The notes beneath the pieces are model-generated. The model was not told the DNA's origin. It saw only the letters and a program-made list of their open reading frames with translations, and ran no database searches. From positions 5,001 to 69,000 of the forward strand of contig LR746267.1 of NCBI GenBank assembly GCA_902729315.2: 64,000 nucleotides of DNA. The letters are read 5' to 3'. The position numbers were made by a program, and so were the translations under genes. Within the stretch, counting starts at the first letter, position 1, and each line of letters opens with the position of its first letter. Positions 34,086-48,200 of this stretch are shown here, in pieces. The DNA is from Spirodela intermedia. Lineage: Eukaryota > Streptophyta > Magnoliopsida > Alismatales > Araceae.

Positions 34086-34372
34086 GATCCACATGTGGAA
34101 AAATTAAAAACCCTTACCGATATGTCCTCCTACCATTGCCATTCCCTGATGTATGTCTACACCAATCATTACCAAAAATGACCCTCATTTTGGCAACTAT
34201 TATGAATTGTTTCTAAAGGGGAACCCTCTCTTGCCTTTGCCCATCTATCCTAGGAATCTATCTTAGGAAGAGGTTAGGCTTGGGTACCCACCTCCCACAC
34301 CCAAAAGGGTAAAATTGTCTTTGAAAGCTAGAGTAGTACTACCATGGGTAACTCCCCTAGGAAGGGGCTAGG
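34086..34372. other. Short unassigned spacer ending in 5S-like sequence
   Basis: No gene is seen. At 34329-34372, GCTAGAGTAGTACTACCATG with GGGTAACTCCCCTAGGAAG resembles the 3' half of 5S rRNA (the region around box C) and runs up to the LTR at 34373. Confidence 0.5.
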
Positions 34373-36227
34373 TGACATGACTTAGTCATTGTATAATAAA
34401 TCATGTAAATTTAAAATTTATAAATTAGAAAATAGTAATTTTTAAATTTTTAGAAAAAATTCAAAAAAATAAAAAAAAATTAATTTGATAGAGATTTCAA
34501 AAATCGTGAAAAATTTGCAAGTCAATCATAGGGATGTGAGATAATACGAGATAATATTTCAGAATTTTCCTAAAATAATTTGAATTTTTATGGTTTTTAG
34601 ACTAAATGATGAATAAAAAATATCTTTAAAAATTTATAAAAAAAGAGAATAAGGGTGTGATTGTCAAGATGATGTCATGCCCAGACGAATGTGAATCAGA
34701 TGAAAGTAGAGTTATGTTTGGTGATTCTTACATAGGTGATTACAAATGATTTAATGGGTCAACTTAAGTTCTATAAAAGCCAAAAAAAATGTCATTTAAT
34801 GAAGAAGAGTTTCAAAACTTGAAAGCACACAAAATATCACTAAATTAAGTGAAAATTAAGTTGAAAATAAGAAAGGCAAAGTTCCAACCTTGCAATAGCA
34901 ATCGCTAAAATTCTGTGTGTTTGAGATGATTCTCGTGCAATGCCCATGGCCTCAAGGGCTCTTCTTGGACATAGACTACCTAGGCATTCATTGGATCTCT
35001 TCTTGAAGTCCAAAAAATGATGGTGGAAGATGAACTAGTCAAAAAGAGTTTTGATATTGTAGTGATAATACATCAAAATCTTGAATGTTCAAGAAGATTG
35101 TCATGCAATGTCTATCGCCTCAAAATTTCTCTTTGGACAAGGATGATGTGGGTAATCTCTAAATCTTTGTGTGAAGTTTAGAAATAAATAAAATGAGTCA
35201 CTAAGTCATCTCAGTAGTTATCACCCGGTGGAGTAAAAAAATGGTCACTTTACGACTCTCCAACTACTATCATCTAACAAAAATGAGCTAGATGGAGGTG
35301 GGGTGTGTCTTAGAGAGCTTCATCCTTAGGTCCACACATCAAGGGGAAGCTCTTCCTTGCATCTGGTAAGCTCTTAGGAGGTGACGACTTGTCTCCTGGT
35401 GAATCATTCTTTTTCTAATGATGACTTGTTTGTCGATCAACTAGAGATGATTTACTCAATAGATTTGTGATCCTTTTATCTAAAATCGTTTAGCCATTTT
35501 AGTAATGATGCTTTGCAAATTGTGCTGATGAGATTTTACTAATGATTGAGCGATTCTAGTAGCTTAATCTTTGGCCGACAATCTGTAAGAAAATCATGAT
35601 TTAATCTAATAAAAATATGAGGTTTGACTCTAGTAGGATTTAAACCCTTGTTAATTACTCGCCTACATGAGAGAAAGTGAAATAAGTACTCAAATATCCT
35701 TATAAAGTGACATAATCAAGGTATCTCCTCATTCTTATAAGTATAAGAGATTTTAGGTATTAAAATCATCAAAAACCCCTTCAAAAAGTTAATTTAGTCC
35801 CACATCAATTATTTTACAAGTTTTGAGGCATATATTTAATAACAAAAGATGTTACAATCAATAAGTCTCTCTCGCGTGTGTGTACAACTACTTCTTACCC
35901 CACATTTGGTTGGCCACTAGTGACATGGAAGAAGAGTGACACACATGGTCCCCCTTCTAATCTGTCTTTAGCCATTGAAGTCCACTACTCGTGGCTCTGC
36001 TTGACTGTGCCTCCAACTTGCTTACGGGCCTGATTGGCCTGCAAGTTCCCCCCTTTTTATATATTTTTATTTTATCTTATTTCTATTCTTTTATCTCAAA
36101 AATAAGATTATAAATTATATAAATTCATATAATTAGTCAAAAATTCATATTAACTAATTAAAAACTATTTTTTCATAATTTAATACAAATATATGTCTAT
36201 TTAACTCATGATAATGAAGACTTATCA
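34373..36227 (-). repeat. Athila-like LTR, decayed, next to its internal region
   Basis: The LTR runs from TGACATGACTTAG to GACTTATCA, about 1855 bp, and contains two diverged copies of the 144 bp block (about 34865-35165). It is followed by a PPT remnant (CACCCCTCAACTT, 36228-36240), so it is the 3' LTR of a minus-strand element. Confidence 0.85.
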
Positions 36228-38483
36228 CACCCCTCAACTTAAATTATTTCTAGTTCTTTAGTAATAGAATTATGAAAATTAATTAAAATTTACAAATTCC
36301 AAACATCATATTTCAATGCATAAAAATACAATTGTAAATGATGTACCTTTAGATACTTTGGACTCTTATATCAAGTATTTAAGAATGTTGTGAAATACTC
36401 AAATATTTAAGTATTCTTTAAAATAACAATGTAGACTTCACTTCTTCTATTCACATCTTTATTACTTCTTTACTCATAGATATAATTCTCAAAATATTCT
36501 AATTATTAATATTCATTTAAGAATAATATTGATCCTATATTTCTATTTTTTATAGTTTGATTTTTAAAATTTGTATTATATTTATTCTATTTTATTTTTT
36601 TTATATAGTAGATAAGTAGCTTTTCCTGTAGACAAATTTTGACAATAAGAATGATGTCTCACACCCTTCATGTGTACTCTTTATTTTCAGGGCTTTCATA
36701 GTATCTACTTATTTTGCAGCAAATATTTTTCTATTGATAAGTTTTGATAATGAGAATGATGTCTCACACCATGTATGTGTACACTTCATTTTCAGATTTT
36801 ACATTACTCTTTTTTTCTAAATTTTAAAAAAAGTGATTTCTCTTCAAAAGTCTTATAAATTATGGTGCAAAAAGCTTTATTAAACTCAAATCATTAATTA
36901 AATTTTTACATCAAGTAAATACTATCCATCAAGATCATAAAGAGAAAATTTGTAAAATCAAATCCATGTTTTCTATCATGTATATAAGGTATTCCAACAT
37001 TGCATGCTACTAAATCATTCTTCTAATTCAACATCAACATTGTATGTATTTATAGATCATGAATCATTCTATTTTGAAAAAAATATTTCCTCATTTTTAT
37101 CTCATTTTTTAAGGCTCTCATTCATTAATAAATATTTTCTATTAATGCACCATAAAATGTGATCTGACCATATAATTTTTAAATTAGCTCTTAGTTGATC
37201 TAATAATTTTTCATCTAAAATGATATATCTAATTCTTCCACTCACTCATTTCTTGATGAATTCTTTTATCTGCATAATCTTTCCTTGCTCTATTGTATCT
37301 TCGGTACATATTTGTTCAATTTGTGGGAGTAAAATACTTCAAGTTTAGACTTAATTCTAATGAGCTATGGGTTTTGAAGGATGAGAGAATTATCTACTTT
37401 AATCTCAGATCTAATAAATTTATTAAAATTCAAATTTTCTCCTCCAAAATTCTCTATGTTCATTATCATTATTTTTGTTTCTCCCTATTAGTTGAATCAA
37501 CTCTTTTTCTAACTTTTCGTTTCTCAACTCATTAAATTTCTTATCTTCTCAAGAGCTATCTTTTAATTTCAGTATATGATATGCATCATCATCATCAATA
37601 TCACTGTCCATAGCTGAAAAGTAGTGATTAAATTTATTAATTTTGTCTCTTACATCTCCCAAATCAGTTGATTTTTCCTCACTTGAAATTTATTTTTCTT
37701 CATTTCTGTCCGTACTCTCTTCTACTAAAATTTGGATGGTTTTTTCACAATCAATTATTGTTTCTCCATCTAAGGGTTCTTTGTCCTCACCATCCTCACT
37801 ATATTTAATCATCAATCATGAGTAATAAGTAATTTTATTGATATTTTCTACTATTATATTCTCAACCTTAATATTCTCATTTCCTTCTAATGATTTGTGT
37901 ATTTTCTCTTCCTCTACTAATTTGGGGTAAGGATCAAATAAAATATTCTCACTCCTTAATATATTCATTTTCTTAACATGTTCATTTTGTGGGATTTTTC
38001 CTAAATTTGTCCAATTAGACCCTTCTTTGTAAAATTCTACTGTTGGATAGTTTCCTAAATTTTCTATAGGCTAACTAGATAGTTGTCTCTCTTCTCTCTT
38101 ATTTTCAAAAGCCTCTATAAATTATTTTTACTACAACATCATTTGGTTCATTGTTTACTACATCATTTGACTACTACATCATACCCATAAAATCAGATTG
38201 TATTTCAGATGGTTTATTTTTTTAAAATTTATGTTCTCTTTTTGGACGAAATTCAGAATTTGAATTGGGTGTAAGTGCTTATAGATTTTGAATATTATTT
38301 GGGTCTCTCTATGAAAAATTATTCCTTCAATTATGATTATAAGAATTAGAAAAAGATTCCTTATTTTTAATAAAACCGTGAGCTACATGTGATTGTTCTT
38401 ACATAAGCTAAAATGATTGATCTACATTATAACATTGAAATTCGAAATTATCACTTTCACCATACTATAAATTAATAATATTT
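36228..38483 (-). mobile_element. Internal remnant of an Athila-like element (3' region and gag, pol deleted)
   Basis: 36228-37060 matches the 3' non-coding region at 9927-10770, including the GATGTCTCACACC repeat pair. Then comes unassigned sequence to about 37915, with acidic codons on the minus strand, and 37920-38465 matches gag (compare 6455-7010) with stops. The protease, RT and integrase are missing. Confidence 0.75.
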
Positions 38484-40105
38484 TATTATTATCATAAGTT
38501 AATAATTAATAAATAATATATTTAAAGCCTTAACTTATGATAAGTAGATATATTTTTGTGTTAAATTGAGAAAAATAGTTTTTAGTTGATTAGTGTGAAT
38601 TTTTAGTTAATTATGTAATTTTATGTAAATTTATATAATTTTTATAACTATATTTTAAAGATAAAATAAAATAAATAAAAAATAGAAAAAGGAGAAGAAC
38701 TAGCAGTTGACTTTGAGAGCACTGCACGCAAGTTGAATGCACAAACTAGGGGAGCCATGAGTCGAGGGGCTTGAGTGACAAAGAACTAGTTAAGGCATGT
38801 GTGTATTACTCTCTTTCCATGTCATTAGGGGCTAGCAAGTTGTGAGGCAAAAAGTAGTCGTACAAAAGTAGATATATGAGAGAATAATATTGAAAACAAG
38901 AGGAGGTAGAGACATATGTATCCCATATTTTGAAAAATAGTCCATGTGAGACTAAACTTATGTTGGTGTTCATTGATAGGTTTTTAACATTTTTATACTA
39001 AAAATGCTATGAAAATACCTCCATGGCATCATTGAGTTAAAAATATACAAGTAATTCTCTAACTCTCTCTCACAGAAGCAAGTGATCAGCAAAGATTAGA
39101 AACCCATTACATAATGTTAGTTGAAGATTAAATTACTCAAATTATTCTCCCTGCAATGAAAATTTTATCAACATTATTTGTGGATCATCATTAGCAATTG
39201 ATTAAGAATTTTAAATATAAAAATTACAAATTATTCAAGAAAATTATCTCCAATTGATTAACAAATGTGCCGTCATTGACAATAAGACAATCTATTAGGA
39301 GATGAACCATTCTCTCCTTAGAGCATCTCAAATATGAGGAAAGACTTCTCTTTGTTGCATGTACTTGATGCTGAAGCTCTTTAAGATGTATTTCACCTCC
39401 ATTGAACTCATATCTCTTGGATGATAGCTGTTAGAGATCCAAAACTCATTGAACTTCTATTTTGCTAGGTAATAGCTGCCAAAAATAATTCATTAACTCA
39501 CCTCATCAATTTCTAGATTTTGCAAGAGTATCTGGAGATTACTCATGTCATCTTTATTGAAGAAAAGCCTTTAGAGCTGTGAACATCATACAATAATCTT
39601 CTTAAATGCTCAAAATTTCAATGATCACTTACACAACATCAAAGCTCTATTTTACTTGTTTTGAACTTGTTTAGCTTTTAATTTGATGTCATTTTGTGTG
39701 ATTTTTAAGTTTCAAAAATCTTATTTAGTTAATTATAATTATTTTAGCTTTTATAAATTTTAATTTAATCATTTACACAAGAATCATGAGGTAGAACTTT
39801 TTTTTCACCCAAATTGAGTTCATCAGAGTGCTGACGTCAACTTGACAACCACACCTGAATTTTCCTTTTTTGTGACTTTTTAAATAGATTTTATTTTTAT
39901 CATTTAGTCTAAAAATCATAAAAAATCGTATGCTTCAATAATAATTTTAAAATTTTATCTAATATTATCTTACATCCTTATGATCTACTATAAAAAAATT
40001 CACTATTTTTGAAGCCTTTTATCAAATGATAATTGATATATTCATACTCAATATTTTAAAAAAAACAATTTATGTGATTTATTATACATTGATCAAACCA
40101 CATCA
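38484..40105 (+). repeat. Athila-like LTR in the opposite orientation
   Basis: The sequence runs from the ATTATCATAAGTTAATAATT region to CAAACCACATCA, about 1620 bp, in plus sense. Together with 34373-36227 it encloses the internal remnant with LTRs pointing away from each other, which a normal element cannot have. The bases outside the pair (CTAGG on the left, AGTAA on the right) do not form a duplication. Confidence 0.78.
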
Positions 40106-42238
40106 AGTAACTTAGAAAATATACACGAATATATAACAATAAAGCTAGGAAGTAGAACATGCTTTCATGAAATCTACAACTTCTTTGAAATGATAATCAT
40201 TTTGTAAGACACAACATAGCTATAGATAAATTCAAAAGATATGTGTTGGTCAATGTAAGGAATTAGGGCAAAAAAAGACAACTAAAAAGTATCTAGAGAT
40301 CAAACTAGTACAAATGTATGAAAATCCAACCAATGCCCATTGGTCATGGGACTGCATTTATTTCTCACTAATCAATGAATCATTGTGTTAAATCAAATTA
40401 TAGATTGCATCTACAATTGCTACCTCTCCAGCAATATCTTTCACTATTTCTTTGCTTTGGATGGCTCAGCTTTTATGATGCAACTTATTAGAATTCACAT
40501 AGGATATCTCACTTTTTAGATTCACCTCTTCTTGACACAATGCCCTTGGGTAGTTAGCTGCTACAGACAAGTGTATGTCATGCAAACCTATGTAAAGATA
40601 CTAAATATATATACTATATAATTTCTCTTAAAACAATGCTAAGAATGAAAGTAGCCACATATGGGGCTCCACATGAGCCTCACATTTTAAGAGAAAAACA
40701 GGTTGTAGGACTAAGTTGATACATATGTGATTTACAAAACATGATAGTAAAGAATGAAAAAAGTTGGACAGATGAATTTGGAAAAGGCTTATCTTTCTAT
40801 TTCTTGCTTCCTTTTCATGAACATTGGGGATTTATACAAGCTCATAAGAACCTATAAATAAAGATAGTATAAATAGGTTCATATTTTTAATTATAGAAAT
40901 ATATATGAGATTGAAATGATAACAATGATCTAATTATTGCTAATTGATTTTCAATTTTAATGGCTCAATAACTCTGATAGAAGAAAATTGAGGAGATAAT
41001 CAAATTCATAACCACTTCCTGCTCATGAATTATTAATTCACAAGTTTACTATAACTCCATAATGATGATAAATATATGATTGTTTCAACTCTTTAAAGAT
41101 GTTAGAACAAATGAATTACATTAGCAAGCACAACAGCTGATGTTGTTAGTTAAACACGTCTTATTGAGAAAACTCTAATTGTCAAGTAATGATAAATAAT
41201 AATTAATTATAATATTCTACAATTTTACCTACCTCATCTTATTTTACAATTTTCAAAATGATAATCACTAAATATCTAACCAATTAGCAGAAACTTTTTT
41301 CATGTAAAACCAAGTGCTAAAAAAGGAGTATGTTTCCCACTTTCAACAGGTCACTTCTTCAACCAAAGCTAGTTGCAAACATTCTAATTTTCTTTTATAC
41401 CATTATTTGCTAAAAGCATCATAACAAATGGGCTGATGCAAACATTCTAATTTTCTTTTATACCACTAATTTTCTTTTGTACCATTATTTTCTTTTAGAA
41501 TGTATATCACGTAACTCAAAAATTTGAAACTTTCCACAACACTACATTGAAGCATTCAAGGCCAACTAATGGGCTGATGCTGATGATCCTTTATTCCACA
41601 AGATGGATAAGTGACTACATTGTGTATTATTCAAGCTAAGCGCTAAACATTTGTGGCTTGGTCCAATGGTGTCGGATTAAACTTCCTGAATTGGGGTGAT
41701 GCTGCAGCCAATAACACCTGTCCATCATCATAACTCATATTCCTTCCAAACGTATTTTGAGAAGAAAAAGTTTTCCCTACCAACACCTCAGTGTCATCGT
41801 TGGAAGAATATCACGAGGGTTCTTTATAGGTGACCAATCGTTCTTCACACCTACAAGGGGAAGAACTTCCACATTGAAATCGCCACTATGCTACTCCCAC
41901 TTTATTGACTCAGACTCCGCACGAATCTTCTTCGGACTAGTGTTGCTAAAATTATCGAAGCATGCGAGTTAATTCCTTGAAAATGAACAAGAGCTTACCT
42001 CCGGCAACTTCACTAGATGCCTCCACCCAGGCAGCAGATCAGAAAGTGCACCGTCACGGAAGAAGACAGTCATGGACCAAACTCCAAACCACCCCCGGCC
42101 CCTTTCCCAGCCCTCCGCGTTCTGCTATCCACTTAAAGGAATGACCGGATGCCATGTTTTCTCAGCAACTCGGCGACAAAAAAGATTACAAGTTTTTCAG
42201 CTCCTGTACAGTCAACGCGGGAGACATTATGCAGTGTA
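40106..42238. other. AT-rich intergenic sequence and CUL4 3' flank
   Basis: I see no gene in 40106-41750. A short direct repeat (CTAATTTTCTTTTATACCA) occurs at about 41384 and 41447. 41750-42238 is richer in GC and probably contains the 3' UTR of the CUL4 gene on the minus strand. Confidence 0.5.
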
Positions 42239-45200
42239 TCACGCGAGGTAGTTGTATATTTGCGGGTTGTTCTTGTCCCGCTCAAGGTACTCCCTGTCGA
42301 TGAGGCTCTCGATCCTCTTCTTTATGTCACCCGGTTTTATTGGGAACTTCAGCTGCAAACCAGCAGAGAAACAGCACACACCCGCGTATATCTGTTATGG
42401 AGACTGCGCTCAAGAAGGGGGAGCCTATGAGAGGCAAGAGAGATGAAGGCTACCTGCTGAAAGAGCTCAGTTATCAGGAGCGTGTGGCTGAGTATCTTCC
42501 TCGTCTTCATGATGCGGACAATGGCCGCGTCCACCTGAAGGAAAAATCCATGTCAACACTTAAGTGCCCAAGATAGATGCACACCAATGCCAAACGACAG
42601 ATGGCAGGCCATTCGTGTGTGGTGTCACTTCTTTCCTCCAGCGGGCTTCTGGCGATCATGATGATTAGGGTGAAGATGATAGTGATAGTTTAGGTAGAGT
42701 TAAACGCAGGACTCGATCATATGGGGTGCATGGAGATCAATGGGAATCAATCATAATGGAAGAGGAGGACCTGATACTGTCGGTCCTGGAAAACCCTCTC
42801 AGTTGTGCTCGCATTCTCTTCAACTGTCTCCTTCATCTGTATCGCATTGATCTGACAGCGCAGCCAGTTAGACTGCGAACGAGGCAAATATATTAAAGAA
42901 AACGACTTTCGGTGGAAAGGTGGCTTACCTTTATGCGGTAGAGAGGAGCGCTGAACTCCTCATTGAACACAAATTCATCATCATCCTCCACTTCTCTTCC
43001 TTTAGGGTTCTGAGAAGCATTCCCAAGAAGAGAATTCACTCTACTGTAATAAAATGCAGATCCCAGACGCTGATATTTAGGAGGAAAATAATTCACCTTC
43101 TGAAGCACACGAACTTTGCCGCATGCAAGGGACTGCAGGGTCCTGCGTAATTCCTTATCCTCTATGCTGGTTGAGTCCTTGACGTCTTGGAAAGTGAGCT
43201 TTTGGGCATCGTTGAACAGCATCAAAACGACAGTCTGCAACATGCAAGGAACCGATGCTTGATTTTTTTCATAGCGACAATCCTCCATGCCATTCCAATC
43301 ACATCATCCCAAATTTACCTGGAATAGTGAGACTGCCAATTCCTTTTTACCCCTGGGGAAATGGGCTTTCAGCACACAATGGCCCAAGGAGTTCTGCCAC
43401 ATCAGGCGTCTGCCACTGTGCTTACTCAAGTAGAATTCCTTGAATATATCCTGTCATGTCAACAAGTATGTGTTGAGGAGACAAAAAACAGGAGCCGGAG
43501 AAACACTGAAGAATGGCCAACAAAGTATTCATAGACATACCTGGTAAACATTAAGCTCATGAGGAAGCCTAACGTCCATCGGTGGATATGTAGGCCAGTA
43601 CCTGCCGACACATCTCAATGGAGAGTGAATGCAGCAGAGAGGAAAATGTCGTCCCAGAATAGTAATAATAACCATAGACCAATTGTAGAAAATATGGAAG
43701 GGGCAACAAGTAAACATACCCAGTTGTTAAAACATGTACGCTCATCTCAATACCAGAAGGAAGCTTCGTCCTCGCTTGAGATGACTGCTTAAAAGAATCA
43801 TTGATTTCTTTTGACAATTCAATGTCCTGTAAAAGCATTCGCGAGACATTATATGAGCTCAAATTGGATGCGCAACACATCCTCGAATTGGACGGAGAAT
43901 AATAATAAATATTTTAAAATCAAACAACTTGATGGTAAATCCAAAACATACACACAGATAATTAGGATACTACCTCTTGGTTCTGCTGCACTAATGCAGA
44001 AAAAGTAGACGCTTTCTAAAAAGACTGCGGTTGCCTGGGGGCCAGAGACAGGGCTAAGGTAGATACTATCCTTACTGGACGAGGACAATTTAAGGAAAAC
44101 TTTGGAAAGAGAGGAGTCGGAACATATTTAGAACAGATGTGACACCAGCATCTGATTATTGCCGGGCCTAGGACAGAGTGAGAAGACAGATAAGAAAGGT
44201 CACCCAAGCAAGAAGAGAGGTTTCATCCAAAGAATAGTCGATTATGTGAGGCAATTCTGTTCAATACGCCCATCTATTGTTTTTCTTAATGGAGTGTGCC
44301 AAGGTAAACACGAAGATATCTTAAGGCAAAAAGAAACAGATTCCCGTGAAAATAAATTAGAAGAACATATACAGAGGATGACAGGATGAATGTCCAGAAC
44401 ACAAAAAAGATGCCAAAAATGGAGGGAATGATATTTCTAAGACCAAAAAACAGCAGAAATACTGCACCCCAAATTCTTAGATTTAATAAGATGGCAGAAA
44501 ATAGTAGAAGGTCAGGAAATACCCATAAAAGCAAGCAACCTCAATATTTCTGCAAATAAAAAAAATAAAATAGACATACGAATAAACATCAGAGGTTAAA
44601 TAAACGATCTTGAAGAAGCCTACACATTGTATGAATGATTTCCAGGTTTCTTCAGATTAATTTGCTTGTCAGAATATTCCCCTAAAGTTATAGTAATCCT
44701 TTACTTTTTACAACGTTTACATTCGATCAAGTGTTCATCGTGTACAAAGGCCCACCTTCCGCAAAAATAGGTTTTACGGTGAATTTCTGAAGCCAATTCT
44801 GTACCTTGCATTACTGAAACAATCATAGCTACCTAAGAATCACCCCATTGTTTCCTACTTCCGGTACAATTCATCGACGTCCTTCCAGGTAAGAAGAACA
44901 TGGGTCATCATCTTGCACAACATAAAAAAATCGTGTCCCTCCATTTTTTACTTTTCTCCTAAGCTGAAATGACTGATCCTCAGGCATCCAAGGAAATGAC
45001 AATTTTACAACACAGTGACAGCCCACTTTTGATATACAGATCAAGAAACTCCAAATTATATGTCCTAGTTCCCATTTGATTTTAACTTTGAAGTGTAGAC
45101 TGTCTGTCAATGAAAACATGCATCAATTAGAGTTTTTCATAGGATGATTTGGCCAAATTTTCCATGGAGTCATATAGAAAAGTAAACATCCATATTTATC

Positions 45201-48200
45201 GTTCTCAGGGTAAAGAATGAAAAAACTCACAAAAAGGAGTTATACAAGGAAACCTATAGGCATTTACTAAATAACTAAATGACGAAGTCATAAAACAATG
45301 GCAACTAGAGGCCTAAAAAAGCTCTTATAATACAAAAATCCTTTGTCAACAAGTCCTGCACAGAAAGTTATAAGCATTTACTAAACATCAACAAGGACCA
45401 GATTCATAGTAATAAATGAAATATGTCAAAAGACAAAAAAATACGTAACAGTGTGTAGATGTTAGAAAAACATTACCAAAAATAATTATTATTCCTTCAA
45501 ACATTACCAAACATTTGGAATAGCTTCTGAGATTCCAAGGTGGACTTGAATTTTCCAAAGCTCATCACGATGATGGCATTGCATCCCGAGGTCAACAAGA
45601 AGAGGATTTCCGAAATTTATTTCACTAATTTCATCCGAATTCCTCTCTCTACATATAAAACTCTAATCTCACTGAGCTCGGACGGGAGGGGGTTTCCTAA
45701 CTCAAAAGGGGGAAACCTTGTATTCTTCTGTGGGTTAGTTCCTACTGCCATCCCAATTAATGCAAAGGGAGTGATAAACAGAATCACAACAGTTTGCAAT
45801 ACTTCTGATTCTAATCAATTTTGAAGCTAACCATACACAAATTTAACATACTACTCGTCTTTTTTTTCTGTATCTTGACTGGATTTAGAGTAATCAGGCA
45901 AAAACTTTTGGGACAAGGAGGAAGGACTCATACCCTTGGTGAATGAGAAAGCTTCATATGATTAACAGTAACCCCCTTTAATAGAATTAAACCCTTGTAA
46001 TATGAGTAATAAATAACAGGGAACGTAAGGATTATATAGAAAAAGGGTATCGTACCAAATTAAAAAAATCCAATAAAAAAGGAGAAGAAATTATAGACAC
46101 CCAAACCTTAAACATCCCCTCCAATTTATTTGTAAACTGGCTACCACACTCCGCTTTGAGCTGAAATAGGGAAAAAAATAATGCAATGAGAATTTCCTGA
46201 AATTTATTATTTTCTAACCGTGAACAAATTTCTGAAAATATAGATTACTTTGGATATCATTGACTTCTCAGCATCAATGGAGGCACTCTTTCCCAACAAC
46301 AACCGTTTAGCAAGATCCTTTTTATAGAATGCCTCAAACACATCTTTACCCTGAATAACACAAAAGACGAAACTTTTAGCAAAAGAAAACGCAAGAAATA
46401 AGTAGAAAACAATACAAAAGTAAATACCTCTGACTTTTCAAGGGGAAAAAAATAATTTCATATTTCATTACAGCTTCAATAAAAAGAAAAAGAAAAACAG
46501 CGAAAAACGCATAAAAGTGGCTTACTTGTATGAATCTGAATAAAACTAGAACTTTATCAAGAGTTCCTTCCAATTCTTCTTCAGATGTACCTTTGTTACC
46601 AGCCCGAAGCTTCTCATCGAGAAACTTAGCAATGAGTTCCGCTGGCCGGTTCTAATTTAAGGAACAAGAGATGCAATCATCAGTTGAATCAACACTCAGA
46701 AGACAGCAGCATACAGCACGAGTAGATCAACAATGTAGTTTGATAATAGAGATAACCAACCCAGGACAAGCTAAAACAGCTATACAAGAACATGCAACGT
46801 TCTCATTGTTGGTGTGTAGAAGCCTCATGCCACAAAAAATCGATTGAAACACAAGCGAAAATTGAAAGAACATAAGCATAACTAATATGTCAGGACGAAA
46901 GAGTAAATATTTTTCACGAGAGATCAAACATATGCATGAATACTGAATAGATTTTTCTTTGTGCTACAGAAAAATACAAACACGACAAAGATCGGAAATT
47001 ATGCAGATGCTGATGGCATCCAGAGAAAAAAGAATCTGTATATTGAGGGAATCAATGCCTCCTGATTTGGATTGTCCTGTGAGCCAACATATAAACAATC
47101 ACAAAACGAAGTAAAAAATGTACACAAACTTTATAAAAGTCATAGCTTACAAGGAATAGCTTGCACCATCATTGGGTGATTTTTAACGAATTGGAAAACT
47201 CCTACGATTAGGTGCAGCAGGAACCAAACGAAGATCTATATGATACAGCACAAAAACACTTCCTTCAATTCTCCTGAAATAATCTACAAAACATGAAGAT
47301 AGGAGCCAATCATGCTTACCTAATGTCGAGCACACATGATTTCCAGACTCAGACAATTCTAATCAGGATAAGGCATCCCAATCCAATTCAAGCAAAGTAC
47401 TGGATCCTCATGAAAGATTGATACGAAAAAGGAAAGGACAGAATCATCTAGAAATTGACTAATATCACTAAGGCCAATTTTGTGCTATGCCTCTCACAGA
47501 GTTCCTTGTACCATCAATATCATGATTAGAAAAAAAGAACTAAAGGGCCCCATTTGCAGCTAACAATGAAAGAAGAACAGAAGAAAGAGCGGTACTAGCA
47601 AAACAAGATGGAAAAGTGTGGGGGGAATAATTACTCAATAGCCATTTTATTAGAATCATGTCTAAGTATACGCCAAAAATAGTCAGATCCCTAGGGAAAG
47701 CTGAATTGGCCATCTGATCAGATCCATACGTTGAGATGGCAGATCCACATGACAGTGGTGCTACAAGATTCACGAATATTATATATTTACGATTCAAAAT
47801 GTAGATAGTGATTACTAAATATATATTTGACTTTAGCAAAAGTTGAGTTTAATTCGATTAGACAATGAAATATAGTAGGATAGATCAAGATTAGGATCAA
47901 CATGATTAAAAGTTGAAAACTGTTATTATCATACATGTAAACGAAAACATGAACGAAAAAAATCTACGAAAGAACAATGGATGGATTTTCTACAGTAAAA
48001 TTGCACATTAAAAAATCTGGAATGACCTTTGTTTATAGGTCTTTGCAAACAATGGAAACGAAAATGTAGCTGGACCAAATTTCACCTCCAAAAATTACTT
48101 TAGAATCATTTACTCTGCTTTTGCAGTACAACATACAAGCTTTAAAACAAAAGGCGCGATTAGAATTCTCAATTAGGACTTTGAGTAGCTATTTTGCCGA

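Noticed and set aside
37293-37535. 80-codon plus-strand frame inside the Athila-like remnant
   Set aside because: The sense strand there is minus and the sequence is low complexity and AT-rich; no domain is visible.
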